A stretch of 64,000 bases of DNA from Isoetes taiwanensis (taxonomy: Eukaryota > Streptophyta > Lycopodiopsida > Isoetales > Isoetaceae). The notes below the pieces were generated by a model, which had not been told where the DNA came from, did no database searches, and was given only the letters and a program-made list of their open reading frames with translations. The DNA lies in assembly GCA_021234155.1 (NCBI GenBank), contig JAJEKV010000037.1, positions 1,420,171 through 1,484,170 on the forward strand, given 5' to 3'. Below, in pieces: positions 1 through 13,036 of this stretch (positions are counted from its first letter, which is position 1; every line of letters starts with the position of its first letter). A program made the translations under genes and the position numbers.

Positions 1-572
<572 letters not shown>

Positions 573-932
573 GTTTGGCTCTTTGAAGCCCATTTTTGGC
601 GCTACCTTGCTCTCTTTGCTTTTGTTTCCAGAAATGCCTTTTGTCTTTGCCTTTTGCTCCCTTTTTTGCCTTCGTTTCAACCAGACATCGGGATCAGCCG
701 GTTGACCCAAATCGGCTTTGATCAACGGCATCGAATTTCTGGGTCTCTCTCTGCGCGGGTTGAAAACAATGAGGGGCATCCGATTCTCCATCCATCCGGT
801 GGCGTGAGCAGTTCCACGGCAATCGTGGCGGCGTGCAATCGGGGAAACCGATTTGGGCACCACCGGGTCCCCACAGTCTGCCGAGGGCGAATCAATGCAG
901 TGGCGAGGGTAGTGCATGGCGGGCCGGTTTCA

Positions 933-1911
933 ATGGGGAAACCTAAGAAAGACTCTGATAACACCAAGCCCGGCACTGCAGGCACGTCTAAATCCATGAA
1001 GAAGGATGTAAGAAAAACTTAGAAAGCTGCTGCTGCTGTGTCCGACCTTCTAGAAGCCGAATGTGAATCTGATTCCTCTGTGGGACCTCTGTACTGCCAA
1101 TAGATGAAGGAGTGGTCATGGGGGGATTCGGTACTGCAGCTATGGCTACCTACCAATCTATGCTAATGAATAACCTTAAGCAGGATTTATTGGATACCAT
1201 GCAAGGCACGATGCAAGCAGCATTGAAATTTGCGGTGGACTCTCTTATACATGATCTCAAGCAGACTTTCTTAGATCAGATGAAGGTGGACTAGACAGTT
1301 TTAAGTAGCAACTGAGGGCTGAGTTCTCGGATTTTAAGGAGCAAATGCGGGCTGAGCTAGCTCAAGAACGTGCTGAAGAAGAATCTGGTGATGATGGGGA
1401 GGAGGATGGCACTTCAAATCAAGATGTGGATTTAGTACAGCAACTGTTAACATTGTTTATGGAGGCCCAGGAACAACGCAATAAAACCCTTGCAGCTTTC
1501 ATGGAGGAACAGGAGAAGCGGAACCGAGCTCTAAACATTCGTTTGGTGGGCATTCCAGAAGAGCCAAAGGAAAACACTGCGTCTAAGGTTAACTCTCTCT
1601 TTTCTGATAAAATGCAATGCATAAATTTTCAAGTTGTAGAAGCATTCAGGGTCGGGAAACCTACTGGGCATCCCAGGCATATTGTGGTTAAGTTTGCAAA
1701 CAGGGAATCCAAGATGGAGGTTCTGAAAAAGAGAGTGATGCTAAAGGGTGAGGGGATTTGGGTGAATGAAGACCTGACAAAAGAGCAATATGAAGAGCAC
1801 AAAGGAGAAGTTTTGAAGATGAAGGAAGCCAGGAGGAATGGGAAAAAGGTTGTTTGGAGGAAGGGGCGTGTAGTGGTAGAGGATGTTGTTGCTAATGATA
1901 TTCCCGCATAG
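933..1911 (+). pseudogene. LINE ORF1 protein (nucleic-acid chaperone-like), broken
   Basis: The likely start is the ATG at 933 (MGKPKKDSDNTK). In-frame stops follow near 1019 and 1102, and the reading frame changes before 1345. The best preserved part (1345-1911) has a Glu-rich coiled-coil-like stretch, then the typical LINE ORF1 core: NIRLVGIPEEP, a segment with HIVVKFANRESKMEVL, and the WVNEDLTKEQ and KVVWRKGRVVV blocks. Such proteins bind LINE RNA to form the transposition particle. The family assignment rests on these motifs. Activity is excluded in this copy by the stops. Confidence 0.8.
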
Positions 1912-1932
1912 GGATGTGCCACCGCCAGGATA

Positions 1933-4900
1933 ATGTGCTGGAACATTAACACTCTGACGCAGGAAAACATTCTCACTATGGGTGATCAATTAGTTAATGT
2001 CGATATTAGTCTGGTCCCCCAAAGGGTGGAGGTATAAAAGCTATGGTGGCATCGCATGTTTTGTAAGGAATGAATTTGTTCATTTGGTTACTGTTCTTTA
2101 TGCAAAGGCATCTCTTCAGTGTATATGGATTGTTGTGCCCGGGCAATTTGGGGATATCCATGTTGCTGGATGTTATTATCCACCTCGTGGCTCACCTGTG
2201 TATAACTCTGGGGAATTGGATAGGGATGATACTTTTGCACAGTTGGAACAAGATATTTTTGCACTTAGTGAAACAGGTGACGTCTTGTTAATGGGTGACT
2301 TTAATGGAAGAACTTCTCATAAACAGGCAGCCATGGTTAGTGCGGAGGGGCAGCCAGAATGGGTTGAATTGTTAGATGAGTCTGAATTGACCGAACTTGG
2401 TTGGTTTAGGAAATCAGCGGACAAAATACGTTGGCCTTCTCCTCAAGGCAATCATGTTTTGGCATTATGCAGTGGTTTGAACCTGGTTATCTACAATGGT
2501 ACGGCCTCCCAGGAATAGGGGAACTAACATGTAGGGGAGCAAGTGTTGTAGATTATGTATTGGCAAAACCATCCTTTGCAGAGTAAGTGGTCGGTTTCTC
2601 CATTGGTATGGACAATTGAATCAGATCATGTACCCTTATTTCTTGCTTTTCGTATTGTAGGTATGCCTTCACACATAGATATACCATGGCCATCGCTTAA
2701 GCTTATCATGAGATATGACAAATCTCAAACATATAAAGAGTGTTGTGAGCGACTTGCTTCAATCATTTCATGGCCAGCCAATGCAAAGGATATTAGTCAT
2801 ACTCTTACTGAGATGATTTTAGACGCTGCTAATACATGTTTTATTTCAAATAGACAAAGGGCAGGGCTGCCATGCAATGGATGGTTTGACCGAGATTGCA
2901 AGCTACAAAGGAAAAGGTTCAAATTGGCAAAGGGTGAGGCAAAGGTCAAAGCAAGGAAGGAGTATGTTAGAATGGTTAAGAGGAAGAAAAAAGCCTACTT
3001 ACATAGAAAACATGAGCATATGGTGATGGAGTTACTTGGGAATCCAAAAAAGTTCTGGAATAGACTGAAACCATCCCAAAAACCAAGCACACTACTTGAT
3101 ACTGGTATATTGTTGAGGCATGTTGAGCAGCTTTACCACATACCAGGGGTTGTCACAAAGATGGATGACATGGATGGTGAGGGGTTGTGTTTCTTGTTGG
3201 AGGATGTATATGGTGGGTTGCAAAGAATGTCCAATGGTAAGGCGACTGATGCAGAAGGATTGATGGCTGAAATGTTTAAGTGGGCAGGAGATAAGGTAGC
3301 TGAAGTTCTAGTGAAATTATTCAATGTTGTCATACAAGATCCTCTTCATAAGGCAGGTAATGACTCTGATCCTAATAACTACCGTATTATTATGATATGT
3401 AGTTTTTATGCTAAGCTCTTTGCAACCATGCTGAACACTAAAATCAGTATGTGGGCTGAGACCAATGATATGAGGGCCAAAGGGCAAGCAGGATTTAGGG
3501 TTAAGAAATCTACAACCGATCATTTGGTTACTATGAGAGCCATGATGGACTCTGTTATTGGGAAGCGGAAGCCTTTGTATGCGCTCTTTGTAGACTTCTC
3601 GAAAGCCTTTGACATGGTGGGAAGAACACATTTGTGGGATAGAATGGCATTGCTTGATGTACCCCCTGCGCATAGACAAGCAGTCGCGGGGCTTTATGAT
3701 AAGGTCTTGGTTCAGCTTTCTTTTCCATACAATAGTGCGGAGGTTGTTGAGAGCAATGTGGGGGTTAAGCAAGGCTGCCCTCTCTCGCCTACACTTTTTG
3801 GTCTTTTTATAGATCAGTTGGAAGAATGGGTAATACAGAATGGCGGTGCTGGAACGCTTCTGCACGGGTATGTTCTTCTGCTGTTATTATATGCTGATGA
3901 TGTGGTATTATTGGCTAGGAGTGTGGTGGACCTGCAAAAACATTTAGATGTTCTAAGCGATTTCTGTGATGCAAAGAGTATGCGAGTCAATATGTCTAAG
4001 ACCAAAATAATAGTATTTGGGGCTACGAAGGTGGACCATGTAAAAGTATTTTACAAAGGGAATCCAGTTGAACTTGTGGATAGTTATAAGTACCTTGGCC
4101 TGGTTGTGGACAAGAGCCCCAATTGGAACATTGCGGCCGAACATAAGGCAGATGGTGGGCTTAAGGCTCTATATGCTATGCAACACAGATGTAGGCAAGC
4201 AGACATATGGAATTTTGAGATGAAGAAGCGGCTATATATTGCTTTGGTGCGGTGCTGTGGCGTTATATGGGTGTGAGGGTATGGGGTCCGGACACAGTCT
4301 TGGACAGATGGAAAAAGATTGAGAAAATACGAAAAAAGATTTTTTCGAAATGAGCTTGGGACTAAAATCTGATACACCATACGACATGCTTCTAGCGGAA
4401 TGTGAAATGCTTTCCTTGGAATCAGAAGCACTTTGCAGGACTCTTCATTATGTATATAAAGTCTTGTTTGTGATGCCAGATGGTAGTTTACCCAGGTTGG
4501 CCCTAGAAGAGACACGCACAAAGGGCTGGTTTGCAGACATAGAGGTGTGGCTAGCAAGATGGGGGATGCACATGGAGGACCTGGAGAGCTACAAGAACGA
4601 TATTTGGGTTTGGGTTATGGAGAATGTCACCAGAGTAAATTGGAGGGAAGGTGCGGTCAAGAAGGAATTCTATAGAAGACACATCAATCCCACGTTACAA
4701 GGAGCCAGGTACCTACATGAAGATATTTCTATTAAGCATAGACAAGCTATTTGTAGAATGCGCTTGAGCTCGCATAGATTGGGCGTAGAGATAGGCCGGT
4801 GGAGCGATATCCCACATGAACTTCGATTGTGAACTTCGATTGTGCAGGTTATATGATAGCGGGACACTTGAAGATGAGGCACATGTGCTCCTTCATTGTC

Positions 4901-5124
4901 CGGCATATACTGGCTTACGTACTAAGCATGTTTTACAGACTCATACACTTGCTGGTTTTTTTTATCTACCAGGTGGTCAGATTGGGCCATATATATTGGA
5001 TGTTTTGGAACATCGGGATGGAGGTTTGAACACAATGGGTGTGAAGGAGGTGGAGGAGGAGGAGCTGGGGGGAGTTAATGCATTATTATCAGATGATGCA
5101 TTAGATGATTTTTTTTATACTTAA
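1933..5124 (+). pseudogene. LINE ORF2: endonuclease and reverse transcriptase, broken
   Basis: ORF2 begins at the ATG at 1933 (MCWNINTLTQ), the usual start of an exonuclease-endonuclease-phosphatase domain. It leaves frame near 1995. The frame from 1997 has GDVLLMGDFNGRTS, and another short frame at 2521-2580 carries the SVVDY motif. From 2555 the frame has SDHVPLFL and then reverse transcriptase blocks: FVDFSKAFD (about 3589), GVKQGCPLSPTLFG, the YADD catalytic motif (about 3890) and YKYLGLVVD. After a stop at 4276, further frames (4350-4832 and 4816-5124) hold the C-terminal region with a Cys/His cluster, C-R-L...EDEAHVLLHCPAY. The segment that normally holds the endonuclease catalytic Glu (QET-like) is missing at the first frame break. 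Confidence 0.9.
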
Positions 5125-5283
5125 CAATGTACTGAGTTGAACGTCTTATAGATCTGGCGGTCTCACAGACGTAATAATACAATTTCAATTCAATTCTATT
5201 TTCTCTTCCTGCTCGTGAGTCCATGCAGGGATATGACTTCTAAGTCCTTGGACAGCTTCAAGGACGCCCGGTGTCATTTTGTC

Positions 5284-5377
5284 GTGAACCAGTTTTTGCC
5301 TTCTTGCTACCTTTATGGACATTTTTATGGAAGCCCGGTCTATTGTTGTGAACCAGGTTTTGCCTTCTTGCTACCTT
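5284..5377. repeat. 30-bp direct duplication
   Basis: A 30-base segment beginning GTGAACCAG and ending TTCTTGCTACCTT occurs at 5284-5313 and 5348-5377, differing by one base. Confidence 0.85.
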
Positions 5378-5706
5378 AATACGTTGATATTGAGTAGCTG
5401 GAGAGTAGCTGGCAGTGTTTCTTTGCTTTTGGCAAGTTCACTTTCAGCATTTACAAGGCCAAGTTTTAGAGTAGTGCATTTCGTATGTTCTATCAAAGCA
5501 ACGGGTATGCAGGATTTTGAGTTGTTTCAATATGTTCTCGTGAATGTTTAGTCGTACGATGGTATATGTTCCTAGACATTAGGCTTGCTTGTGGATAAAT
5601 ATCAAGAAGCACCATGACATTTTGGGGTGGTTTGGTCTCTTTGGTCAATTTTTGTCCTTAACCTTAGGTCCATTCCCTAGTCGGTTCTTTCTCCCACATT
5701 GTATGT

Positions 5707-5826
5707 ATCTCTTAGGCAACTTAGGTACCTCTCTTACTCTTAACATTGTATACATGTCCCCCACATGATTTATATCTCTTATGCAACTTAGGTACCTCTC
5801 TTACTCTTGTCGTTGTATACATGTCC
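5707..5826. repeat. 53-bp near-tandem duplication
   Basis: The segments at 5707-5759 and 5774-5826 share the core CAACTTAGGTACCTCTCTTA and end GTATACATGTCC, with a few substitutions. Confidence 0.85.
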
Positions 5827-5964
5827 AGGGTTCACTATTCTAGTCGATTCCTTTTCTCATATTTTAGTCTCTTATCTCATACACTTTATTGCCTTAGGGT
5901 TCACATTTCTAGTCGTTTCCTTTTCTCATATTTTAGTCTCTTATCTCATACACTTTATTGCCTC
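5827..5964. repeat. 69-bp tandem duplication
   Basis: Two adjacent copies (5827-5895 and 5896-5964) beginning AGGGTTCAC and containing TTTTCTCATATTTTAGTCTC. They differ at only a few positions, so the duplication is recent. Confidence 0.9.
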
Positions 5965-7200
5965 TCTTAATCTCCTGGTGGTTGTCATGTGAGGTATTTA
6001 GTATTGTGAAGTCTAGTCGTTTTCCAATCAAGTTAGGTCCTTGTCTTCTCATGTGCATCTTATTGCAACGTTACCCATGTGCATCTTATTGCAATGTTTG
6101 TTGTTTTATTTGCACCGTATTTATGTATAATTTCGAGGACACCTTGGACTTTTTTACCCTTATAGTGGCTTGCACCCTAAGTTTATGTTTTTTTCTATGG
6201 AAGGGCCGTTCCCAAGTTGAGCTTCCTCCTTTGGTCACTTGGTTTACCGCTTTCTATCCTGGGTAGTTGCACCCTATTAGGACCATTTTACAGGCATACT
6301 AGATGTGATCTAAGGTTATGGCATCTTCTTGACCGCGTTAAGAGCTAGTTAAAGTTGCTACATGGTAATTGCCCACAAGAGTCTACATTGTAAGGGTGCC
6401 AAGTATGTGTATAGTGACACAATTTACTGCATGTATGTGGTCTTAATGGGCAGGGCAACAAGTTAGGCATTGTAGGTTGTTAGGATTTTAAACCTTTTAA
6501 TTCAGATTCCACTCTAGTTGATCAAGTAACCAGTTTGGGATGGGAGTTGCCTTCCTTGAAGGGCGTCTTTGGTTTTTATGTAGTTTAGTTTGGTTGCGCC
6601 ATGGTGATCTTGAAGCTTTGGTAATTTGGTGTAGTATGCCCTTTTAAGGTTTAACAGATAGTTCTTGTGTGATTGGTTTGCAATGTTTTTTAATTGTTAG
6701 TCCACTGCTTATTGACCTTTCCAGCTTGCTCTTCTGTTTTCTTTCGAGTTGATAGTTACATGCTTTATACAGGAGGCATCTTCAATTGGGTTAGTTTGTT
6801 GGGTTTTGGGGGAATGTTTTGTGTCTTGTCATGCATTTTTAGATGGTGTTTTATGACAGTTGGAGCTTCGTCTATGCGTCACATTTATTTTTTGATACTA
6901 TAGCCTAGTTGTTTTTACAATGTTTGCCAATGGTAATATGGTCCTTTAAGCTTATGTTGCTAGCATATTATGGATCTTGTAGCTTTGTGCTTGTTAATTA
7001 CGAGTTGCGTCGATGTTTCCTCGTGCGGGTTTGCAGGCCAGTCTGCCTTGGTCGACTCTCATGCCAATATTGTGGCGGTGCATGCAAGATTGGTCAAACT
7101 AGCTATCTTTTGAGCCTTATGTCCACCTCTAGCATATCGCATGCCTTCATCCCTTTGTAGTGTTGTGTCCTTCATTTCTCTCTTTGTGTGGTTAGTTGTT

Positions 7201-7314
7201 TGCATCTGCCTTGGTCTTTGTCTGAATCGCTTGCTCATTATCTCTCTGCTTCCTTTTTGCATCTGCCTTGGTCTTTGTCTGAATCGCTTGCTCATTATCT
7301 CTCTGCTTCCTTTG
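7201..7314. repeat. 57-bp tandem duplication
   Basis: Two adjacent, nearly identical copies starting TGCATCTGCCTTGGTCTTTG at 7201 and 7258. Confidence 0.9.
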
Positions 7315-7440
7315 AATTAAGTATGGCATCGAACCTTTACTTTCTGTTGCAGTATTTGTTTAGTTATATGCCTTGATTGGCTCTTGATCTTTAGAACAAC
7401 TCTTGTGTCGTTACGTCGTTGTTTAGATTGGTTCAGTAGG

Positions 7441-8369
7441 GAATGAATGAATGAATGAGCCATATGGCCCTCCCCCTTTATTTCCAAGTCAAACATTACA
7501 ACACTTCCTCATGTCACCTTAATAAATAATCACTTTCATAAACCCTAACACTTTCAATAAACCCGCATGCACACCGGCCTTTTTGGGCATACAAAAACAT
7601 CAAATTGCCATCTATAAACTCGAATAAGTTTTGAATGAAGATTTATACGCCCTCATTGCTAATGTCTACCCACGACCCCAACAAGCTAAGATCCTCGCAA
7701 AGCCCTTGATGCTATAACCATAACGAATCCCAATGAACTGCACTAGTCCGAATACATCCTCGAGGAAACCTGCAAAAAGAAGAAACAACATATACATGGA
7801 CCCGTTCTTGGCACAAAGGCCAGTATATTCTAGGCACGAGGGCCACCACCCCAAGTCACATCACCATTACTTGTCACGAAGGCCACTATAACCCAGGCAC
7901 GAGGGCCACCACGCCAAATCACAAACACCATTACGTGACACGAGGGCCATTATTCTCCACCGAAAGACCTTCCATATGAACTCTCCAAATCTATACATGG
8001 ACCATCCTGATAATTGAGCAAAAAGATCTCCAAACATGATTGCCTTCCCTTAATCTATATATGATACATCTATATAAGAAACAATAAAAAGGAGCCTGCT
8101 TCTATAGTATTACATGAATCAAACTCTTAGCAAGAAGGCTAGCATTGCTTTGGGAACCAATGATCTGAGACTTAAGGTCCAACATGATGAAAAGAAGAAA
8201 TCTAAGACAAAGCCATATGGGAAGGGGGGGTGGGACAATCGACCAAAGGAGAGGCTATTAGACTACCGATAAGGATGAACAATGACAAGATGGATATATA
8301 GACTATAAAGGACCTTTCAACTAGCCTCAAGAAGCGGATTTATCTGCTTATCTTGAAACGCAGATAAAT
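7441..8369. other. GAAT-tetranucleotide run and gene-poor spacer
   Basis: The stretch opens with four GAAT units (7441-7457). Read on the minus strand this could be the simple-repeat tail of a minus-strand LINE, but no coding sequence links it to the LINE fragment at 8372. A loose repeat with the core CACGAGGGCCA recurs about four times at 7835-7950. No gene was seen. Confidence 0.35.
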
Positions 8370-8371
8370 CG

Positions 8372-8881
8372 TACACAATGTGTCTCTACCACTGGGACGA
8401 AAAAATCCCATGCGGGAGGAAAAACCCTTGTAATAGGCATTCAAATTCCCTATCCGACACTCAAATTCCCTCTTTTGTGAGGAACTCTCGACGATGGAGA
8501 CTTGCAGAATGTAGGGGCCAGGCGTGCAACCATTGGCGAAGCCAACAATTGATGAATTGCTATCTCGAGCATCCCGAGATCGGCATGAGCTGTTGGGATG
8601 TGTGCATATGCGGACACTCTAAATAAGCATGGTGTTCATCTTCTACTATCCGCATGTGACAACACCGCATAATCCACCCCCGGTGCCGGCCCCTCAATTA
8701 CACTCGGAGATGGTGGGACCCCCGCCCTCATTGCAGCTATGGCTCTCCATTTCTTGGTAGAGATGTGTGCCTTCAAATATTGGTGAGGGCCATGTTCGAA
8801 AGGACGGATTAACCCCGTGTGGTAGTAGTGCTTTTGGCGCTTTCTAAGAGTGAGCACATCCCACGAGAGGCGACAAAGCAC
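8372..8881 (-). pseudogene. LINE ORF2 C-terminal fragment, duplication copy 1
   Basis: Read on the minus strand, the fragment encodes HQYLKAHISTKKWRAIAAMR and then, in another frame, remains of a Cys/His zinc-knuckle region (EDEHHALRECPAY in the better copies). This is the C-terminal tail of a LINE ORF2 of a different lineage from the one at 573-5195. It is homologous to the pieces at 17737-18036, 31018-31267 and 47331-47846. Compared with copy 3 it differs mainly at CTG/CAG sites and is the most altered copy. Confidence 0.75.
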
Positions 8882-9990
8882 TCATTCAAATGCAGCTCCT
8901 GTTCCTCGATATCCGGCATAGCCGTAATTTGTTGATAGTTTATGAACCATCTTGTAATGAATGTGCGTTACTAAATGTGCATTACAGAGAAACATATGGA
9001 TTTGGTGACTTTGAACTTTTAGAGCTTCGGTGGAAGGAAAGATGCATGTATGTCTTCAGCTATTTAGCTCTAGAAATCCGTGTTCTCAAAAACATATATG
9101 AAGAAGCTTATGATATTCTAGTTAAGCAGATGCCGATTGAAGCTAGATTTTGTAGTGAAGCGATTTTTATTAATATATGGAAAATGAGTTCTTTAAAATG
9201 TTGTTGGCGATTGAAGCTGGATTTCGTATTGGAACTACTTTTATAAATATATGGAAAATGAGTTGTTTGGAATGCTGTTTGACAGAATGGAGAAGTGGGA
9301 TGATATTTGAGAATGGATAAGTAGGATGATATTTGATAAGTAGGATGCTGCATAACCCTTGATATTTAAAATAAAAAAGTTTTAAGCAAATGAAATGGCA
9401 TGTGGGAGCACATTTGACTCATGCTCCAATTTGGCTGGGAATTTGGGGGAATGTTGTCAGATATGGGCACGAACATTGGTAGTGAGGAAAGGAGTATGCA
9501 CATTGCAGAAGGAAAGTGGTAGATTTTTGAGAAAAGGGGATATTAAACTACAAGATCACAGAAGGGGGGAATTGTTGAGAAAAGTGGTGTTAACTGAGTA
9601 AGGGGATATTAAACTATAAAATCACAAAAAGGGGATGGTTGAGAAAAGGGCATGAATGGAGTAAGGGGATATCGGGATTGTTAAGAAAAGGGTATGAACA
9701 TTGGTTGCAAGAAATGGGGTAGGAATATTGCATATGTCGAAATTGGGTATAAAAAAAAAAAAAAAAAAAAAAAAACAAGTAAGGGGATATTAAACTACAA
9801 AATCACAAAAGGGGGATTGTTGCTAGAAAAGGGTATGAACATTAGTTGTGAGAAAAGGGGTATGAACATTGGATATGCCAACGGAGGATATAAAAAAAAA
9901 AAAATTAATTCGGGGAATACTAATCTACAAAATCATAAAGGGGGGATAGCCAAATACCCCGTTTCTTAAAATCATATCCATTACAGGAAA
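8882..9990 (+). repeat. Unrecognised duplicated block with minisatellite, copy 1
   Basis: The block is present three times (8882-9990, 31268-32340 and 47847-48950). Its first part holds a 118-codon open frame (8890-9246) containing YGFGDFELLELRWKERCMYV, well kept between copies but matching nothing I know. The second part (about 9530-9965) is a degenerate minisatellite built from AAGGGGATATTAAACTA and GAAAAGGGTATGAACATT. It contains a poly(A) run whose length differs between copies (26 here; shorter in copies 2 and 3). Function unknown. Confidence 0.6.
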
Positions 9991-10345
9991 AGGGGGATTT
10001 TGCGGGGTTGCTTGTGGGAGATTTTAAGGAGAATGTGGGCATCGTTTTTGATGTGATATGGCCATGTTTCTTTGCAGCATCAATGGCTCTCATGCCATAT
10101 TGGTTATCAATGCTAGTAGATGCACCAGTTTGGGGAAGAAATGTTATAAACCATGTTGAAACTCGTCTTGAAGCAATATGAAGTGCAGTTTGTCTATATA
10201 ATTTTTTTTGCATCTAGCAGTTTTGTGCAAACCTTATTGTCCTCATCTGCATAGTAGGAAAGGTTGTTATAGTACCCGATTGCCTGAAATAATATTTTTG
10301 CCATCTCCTGCATGTCAACAATGCCAATAATAGAGACTTGCTGCA
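9950..10345 (-). pseudogene. Ankyrin-repeat protein fragment, copy 1
   Basis: The minus strand encodes LYRQTALHIASRRVSTW and then DNQYGMRAIDAAKKHGHI, the pattern of ankyrin helices (TALHxA...G...A). Upstream in the frame are QEMAKILFQAIGYYNN and YADEDNKVCTKLLDAK. In this copy a run of eight T at about 10202 (seven in copy 2) breaks the frame ahead of the repeat. Ankyrin repeats bind partner proteins; the parent gene cannot be named. Copies lie at 32300-32671 (-) and 49248-49566 (+, inverted). Confidence 0.6.
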
Positions 10346-11552
10346 TTACATATTATACAGGACTAGGTGCTTTCAATGGCAAAGTACAATAGAGGCCAAT
10401 TTTTTTAGTCAATCAAAAGTTGAAATATAGTTAAGTTAATCACAAAGAACAAAAGAGCTTGCAGATTAATGTTTAATGTGCCCTTTCAAACTCTGTACGC
10501 CAAACAGTATGCACATTCCTTGCTCCTTAACCTTTGTTTTGTCTTTACCATTTAAAACCATGTGGTGTTAAACCAAAAGATTATCAATTTATCACAAAAA
10601 ACAAAAGATCTAGTTCAATATAAGCACCTTATATCCTTCAAGTTACATTTGTTTATACGATGTATCCTTTGAATGTCAACGTCATTATATTTGTTTCTTG
10701 AACTCTTGCGTCTTTTCTTTTCTGGCCAATACAACATGTTTATAGTTTTTCTTTTGTCATGGTTGTTGTACAGAGGTGACAACTTGCAAAAAGATAGGAG
10801 GACAAGACAACCACTTTGTATGATTAGACTATAGACCAAGGATACAAGGTGAATGTGATCCTATTATTATAGCTATTTACAACCGTAGAAGCTTATTCAC
10901 AAATGCAGTGCAACCAAACTGAAATTCAAACCAAATTGTATTGTCATTTATCATATTCAGCCAACTTGCAAACTAAGCATGTGAATTGAAGCTTGCTACC
11001 AATGATTTGCACGATGTATTCTATATTTTGGTATTATATTTTGCATTAAGATTAAGACTTCTTTTTACTGTGGGTGCTGGCCTTCTGTGGCAATCCCGTG
11101 ATCTGCAGCAGAGGAGTATTGCTCATTCCTAGGACTTGCCATTGACATAGATCTAGCAAAATGTGAGAACTTCTAACTCGCATGAGAAAGTATAGATAGT
11201 TTTAAGCTTTGTGCTTCTTCCTGCAAGACTGCCAGCTGCAGGCAAACCATTGGTTGTATTATACCATTTCTTCTCCCACAGGGAGCTCAATACAGGGCAT
11301 AAGTTGCAAATATTTGCCATAAAATGACAATTGTCTACCATTTGATGCACCAATGACATACTTTTGCGCTTCACTTTTGAAAGCAAGGTATTTTCATAGT
11401 AATAAAATAATCAAAACATGGCATTATGACAATGCATGCTAGTATGCATCTCTTAGTGTTTGACCTACTATTATATAAACCAGTTGAATCCCTAGAACAT
11501 GTAAGCAGGAGAACAGGCATCTCTCCTCATATCCCATCTGAGCAATTTTAAT
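10346..11552. other. Duplicated spacer, then unique non-coding DNA
   Basis: The part at 10346-10915 is shared with 32672-33240 and, in two pieces, with 48961-49900; no gene was seen in it. From about 10990 the sequence is unique to copy 1 and leads into the PPR fragments. The short frames here have no recognisable content. Confidence 0.5.
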
Positions 11553-11559
11553 ATGCAGT

Positions 11560-12477
11560 TATTTACCTTGTCTAGGGCACCAGTGCTCCCACAAGCCTTC
11601 AAACTGCATAGGAAAGTTACAATATTAGGACGGATGCCTTCAAGCTGCATACTGTCAAACCACACTAATGCTTACATGGCAAAACCATGTTCCATATATC
11701 CTACAATTACTTTAGTCCAACATACAACATTCCGAACAGGCAAATTGCTAAAGATTTCACGTGCCTCTCTGAGTGATCCAAACTTGGCATACATGTCCAT
11801 CAAAGTGTTGCCAACAAAAAGATCTTTGTGATAACCTTTCTGCATAATCTGGACATGTAGTTTTCGCCTTTTTTATGGCTCCTAGGCTGCCACAAGCCTT
11901 TAAGCAAGAAATATATGTTGCAGCATCTGGAAAGATACCCTCTAGCTGCATCAAGTCAAAACATCTAAGTGCCTCTTTAGCAAGTCCATTTCTAGCATAT
12001 GCTCCAATTAGAACGTTCCAAGACACAACAGTTTGAACTGCCATGTTGTTAAACACATTGCATGCCTCTGAAATGAAGGCATACATGTGAACCAAGGTGT
12101 TGTCCGGCAAAGATATTTCTTTCAAGTCTGTTTTAACAAATCTCAGCATGAATCACTACCAATTTCCATGTTCTTTATATTTGCACATGCTCTCAGAAGA
12201 ACCACAAAGGTATAAGTACTAGGTTGAATGCTCATACCACCGCATTGCATGTGGCAATTGTCCATATCCTATATATCCTAATATAAGGAATGTCCAACAG
12301 TTCCGATCAATCAACCTACAGAAAACCTGAGCATCAAGCACACTGCCACACGCCACCAACATTGGCACAATATGGTTGCCCAAATGCTCATGCCCTTCTA
12401 GCCCATGCTTGGATACATTCTCATGCACACGCCTAGCACAAGATACATTTTCTTCCTTTCTGCAATCCTGCACGCTG
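11560..12477 (-). pseudogene. PLS-type PPR protein, broken
   Basis: Three minus-strand frames, in order from high to low coordinate, give successive PPR motifs. First is CARRVHENVSKHGLEGH with LGNHIVPMLVACGSVLDA. Next is VVSWNVLIGAYARNGLAKEA with DLMQLEGIFPDAATYISCL and LKACGSLGAI. Last is LFVGNTLMDMYAKFGSLREA with VVCWTKVIVGYMEHG and MQLEGIRPNIVTFLCSLKAC. These are plant organelle RNA-binding repeats of the PLS type. Frame changes near 12150 and 11850, and an internal stop after YMEHGFAM, show a decayed copy. It is present only in duplication copy 1. Confidence 0.88.
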
Positions 12478-13036
12478 GAAATAAAATTCCCAATGCAAGA
12501 AGGCTCTGATATCCGTTGCTTCCTCCAAGCCAGTCATCTCTGTTTGCTTATTCCATCAAGCGAACCAGAAATTGTTGCAATATCTATTGAACTTACTATG
12601 AAAAATTCCAACTGGCCTCATATGCAGCAGCTAACATAGCTCTGATAAGATGTCCAATCACTAAAAAATAACAACCACACTATTGCCATCACAGACATCC
12701 GCTGTAAACATCTTGTGATTTACGAGTCCAGTACAGCAAATGGATGGAGTACAATACCTCTACCTCCAGATGTCTTGTCTGTAGACAACCATTAGACCAT
12801 CTTTGGAGGTTCTTTCGATATTATAGATTTGCCTACTACATACAAACATACAAATGGTTTCATCTTGTCATCTATCACTATAAGGTCTAAATGGACATGC
12901 TAACTTCGGACGTGGATCACATCGTTGTATTCTTCTTAAACATAAATCTGCATCATAGTAGAGATAAGATTCTTGTAATTGTTGTTAAACCTCTGTTTTA
13001 CCGATACCAATATACTTGGAAAAATGCCAACCATAC

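Larger units (their letters stand above)
573..5195 (+). mobile_element. Decayed LINE (non-LTR retrotransposon)
   Basis: The order is an ORF1 with an RNA-binding-like domain, then ORF2 with endonuclease, reverse transcriptase and a terminal zinc-knuckle-like region, then an A/T-rich tail (ACAATTTCAATTCAATTC) ending near 5195. This is the standard plan of plant L1-like LINEs. Both ORFs carry stops and frameshifts, so this copy is not autonomous. The 5' limit is uncertain because it merges with the TA microsatellite. Confidence 0.9.
5215..7440. other. Gene-poor, T-rich region with small tandem duplications
   Basis: No frame here resembles a known protein and the listed short frames are not supported. 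The + strand is rich in T. Several local duplications are annotated separately. It could be an old intron, a non-coding transcript or decayed repeat DNA; the sequence does not decide between these. Confidence 0.5.
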
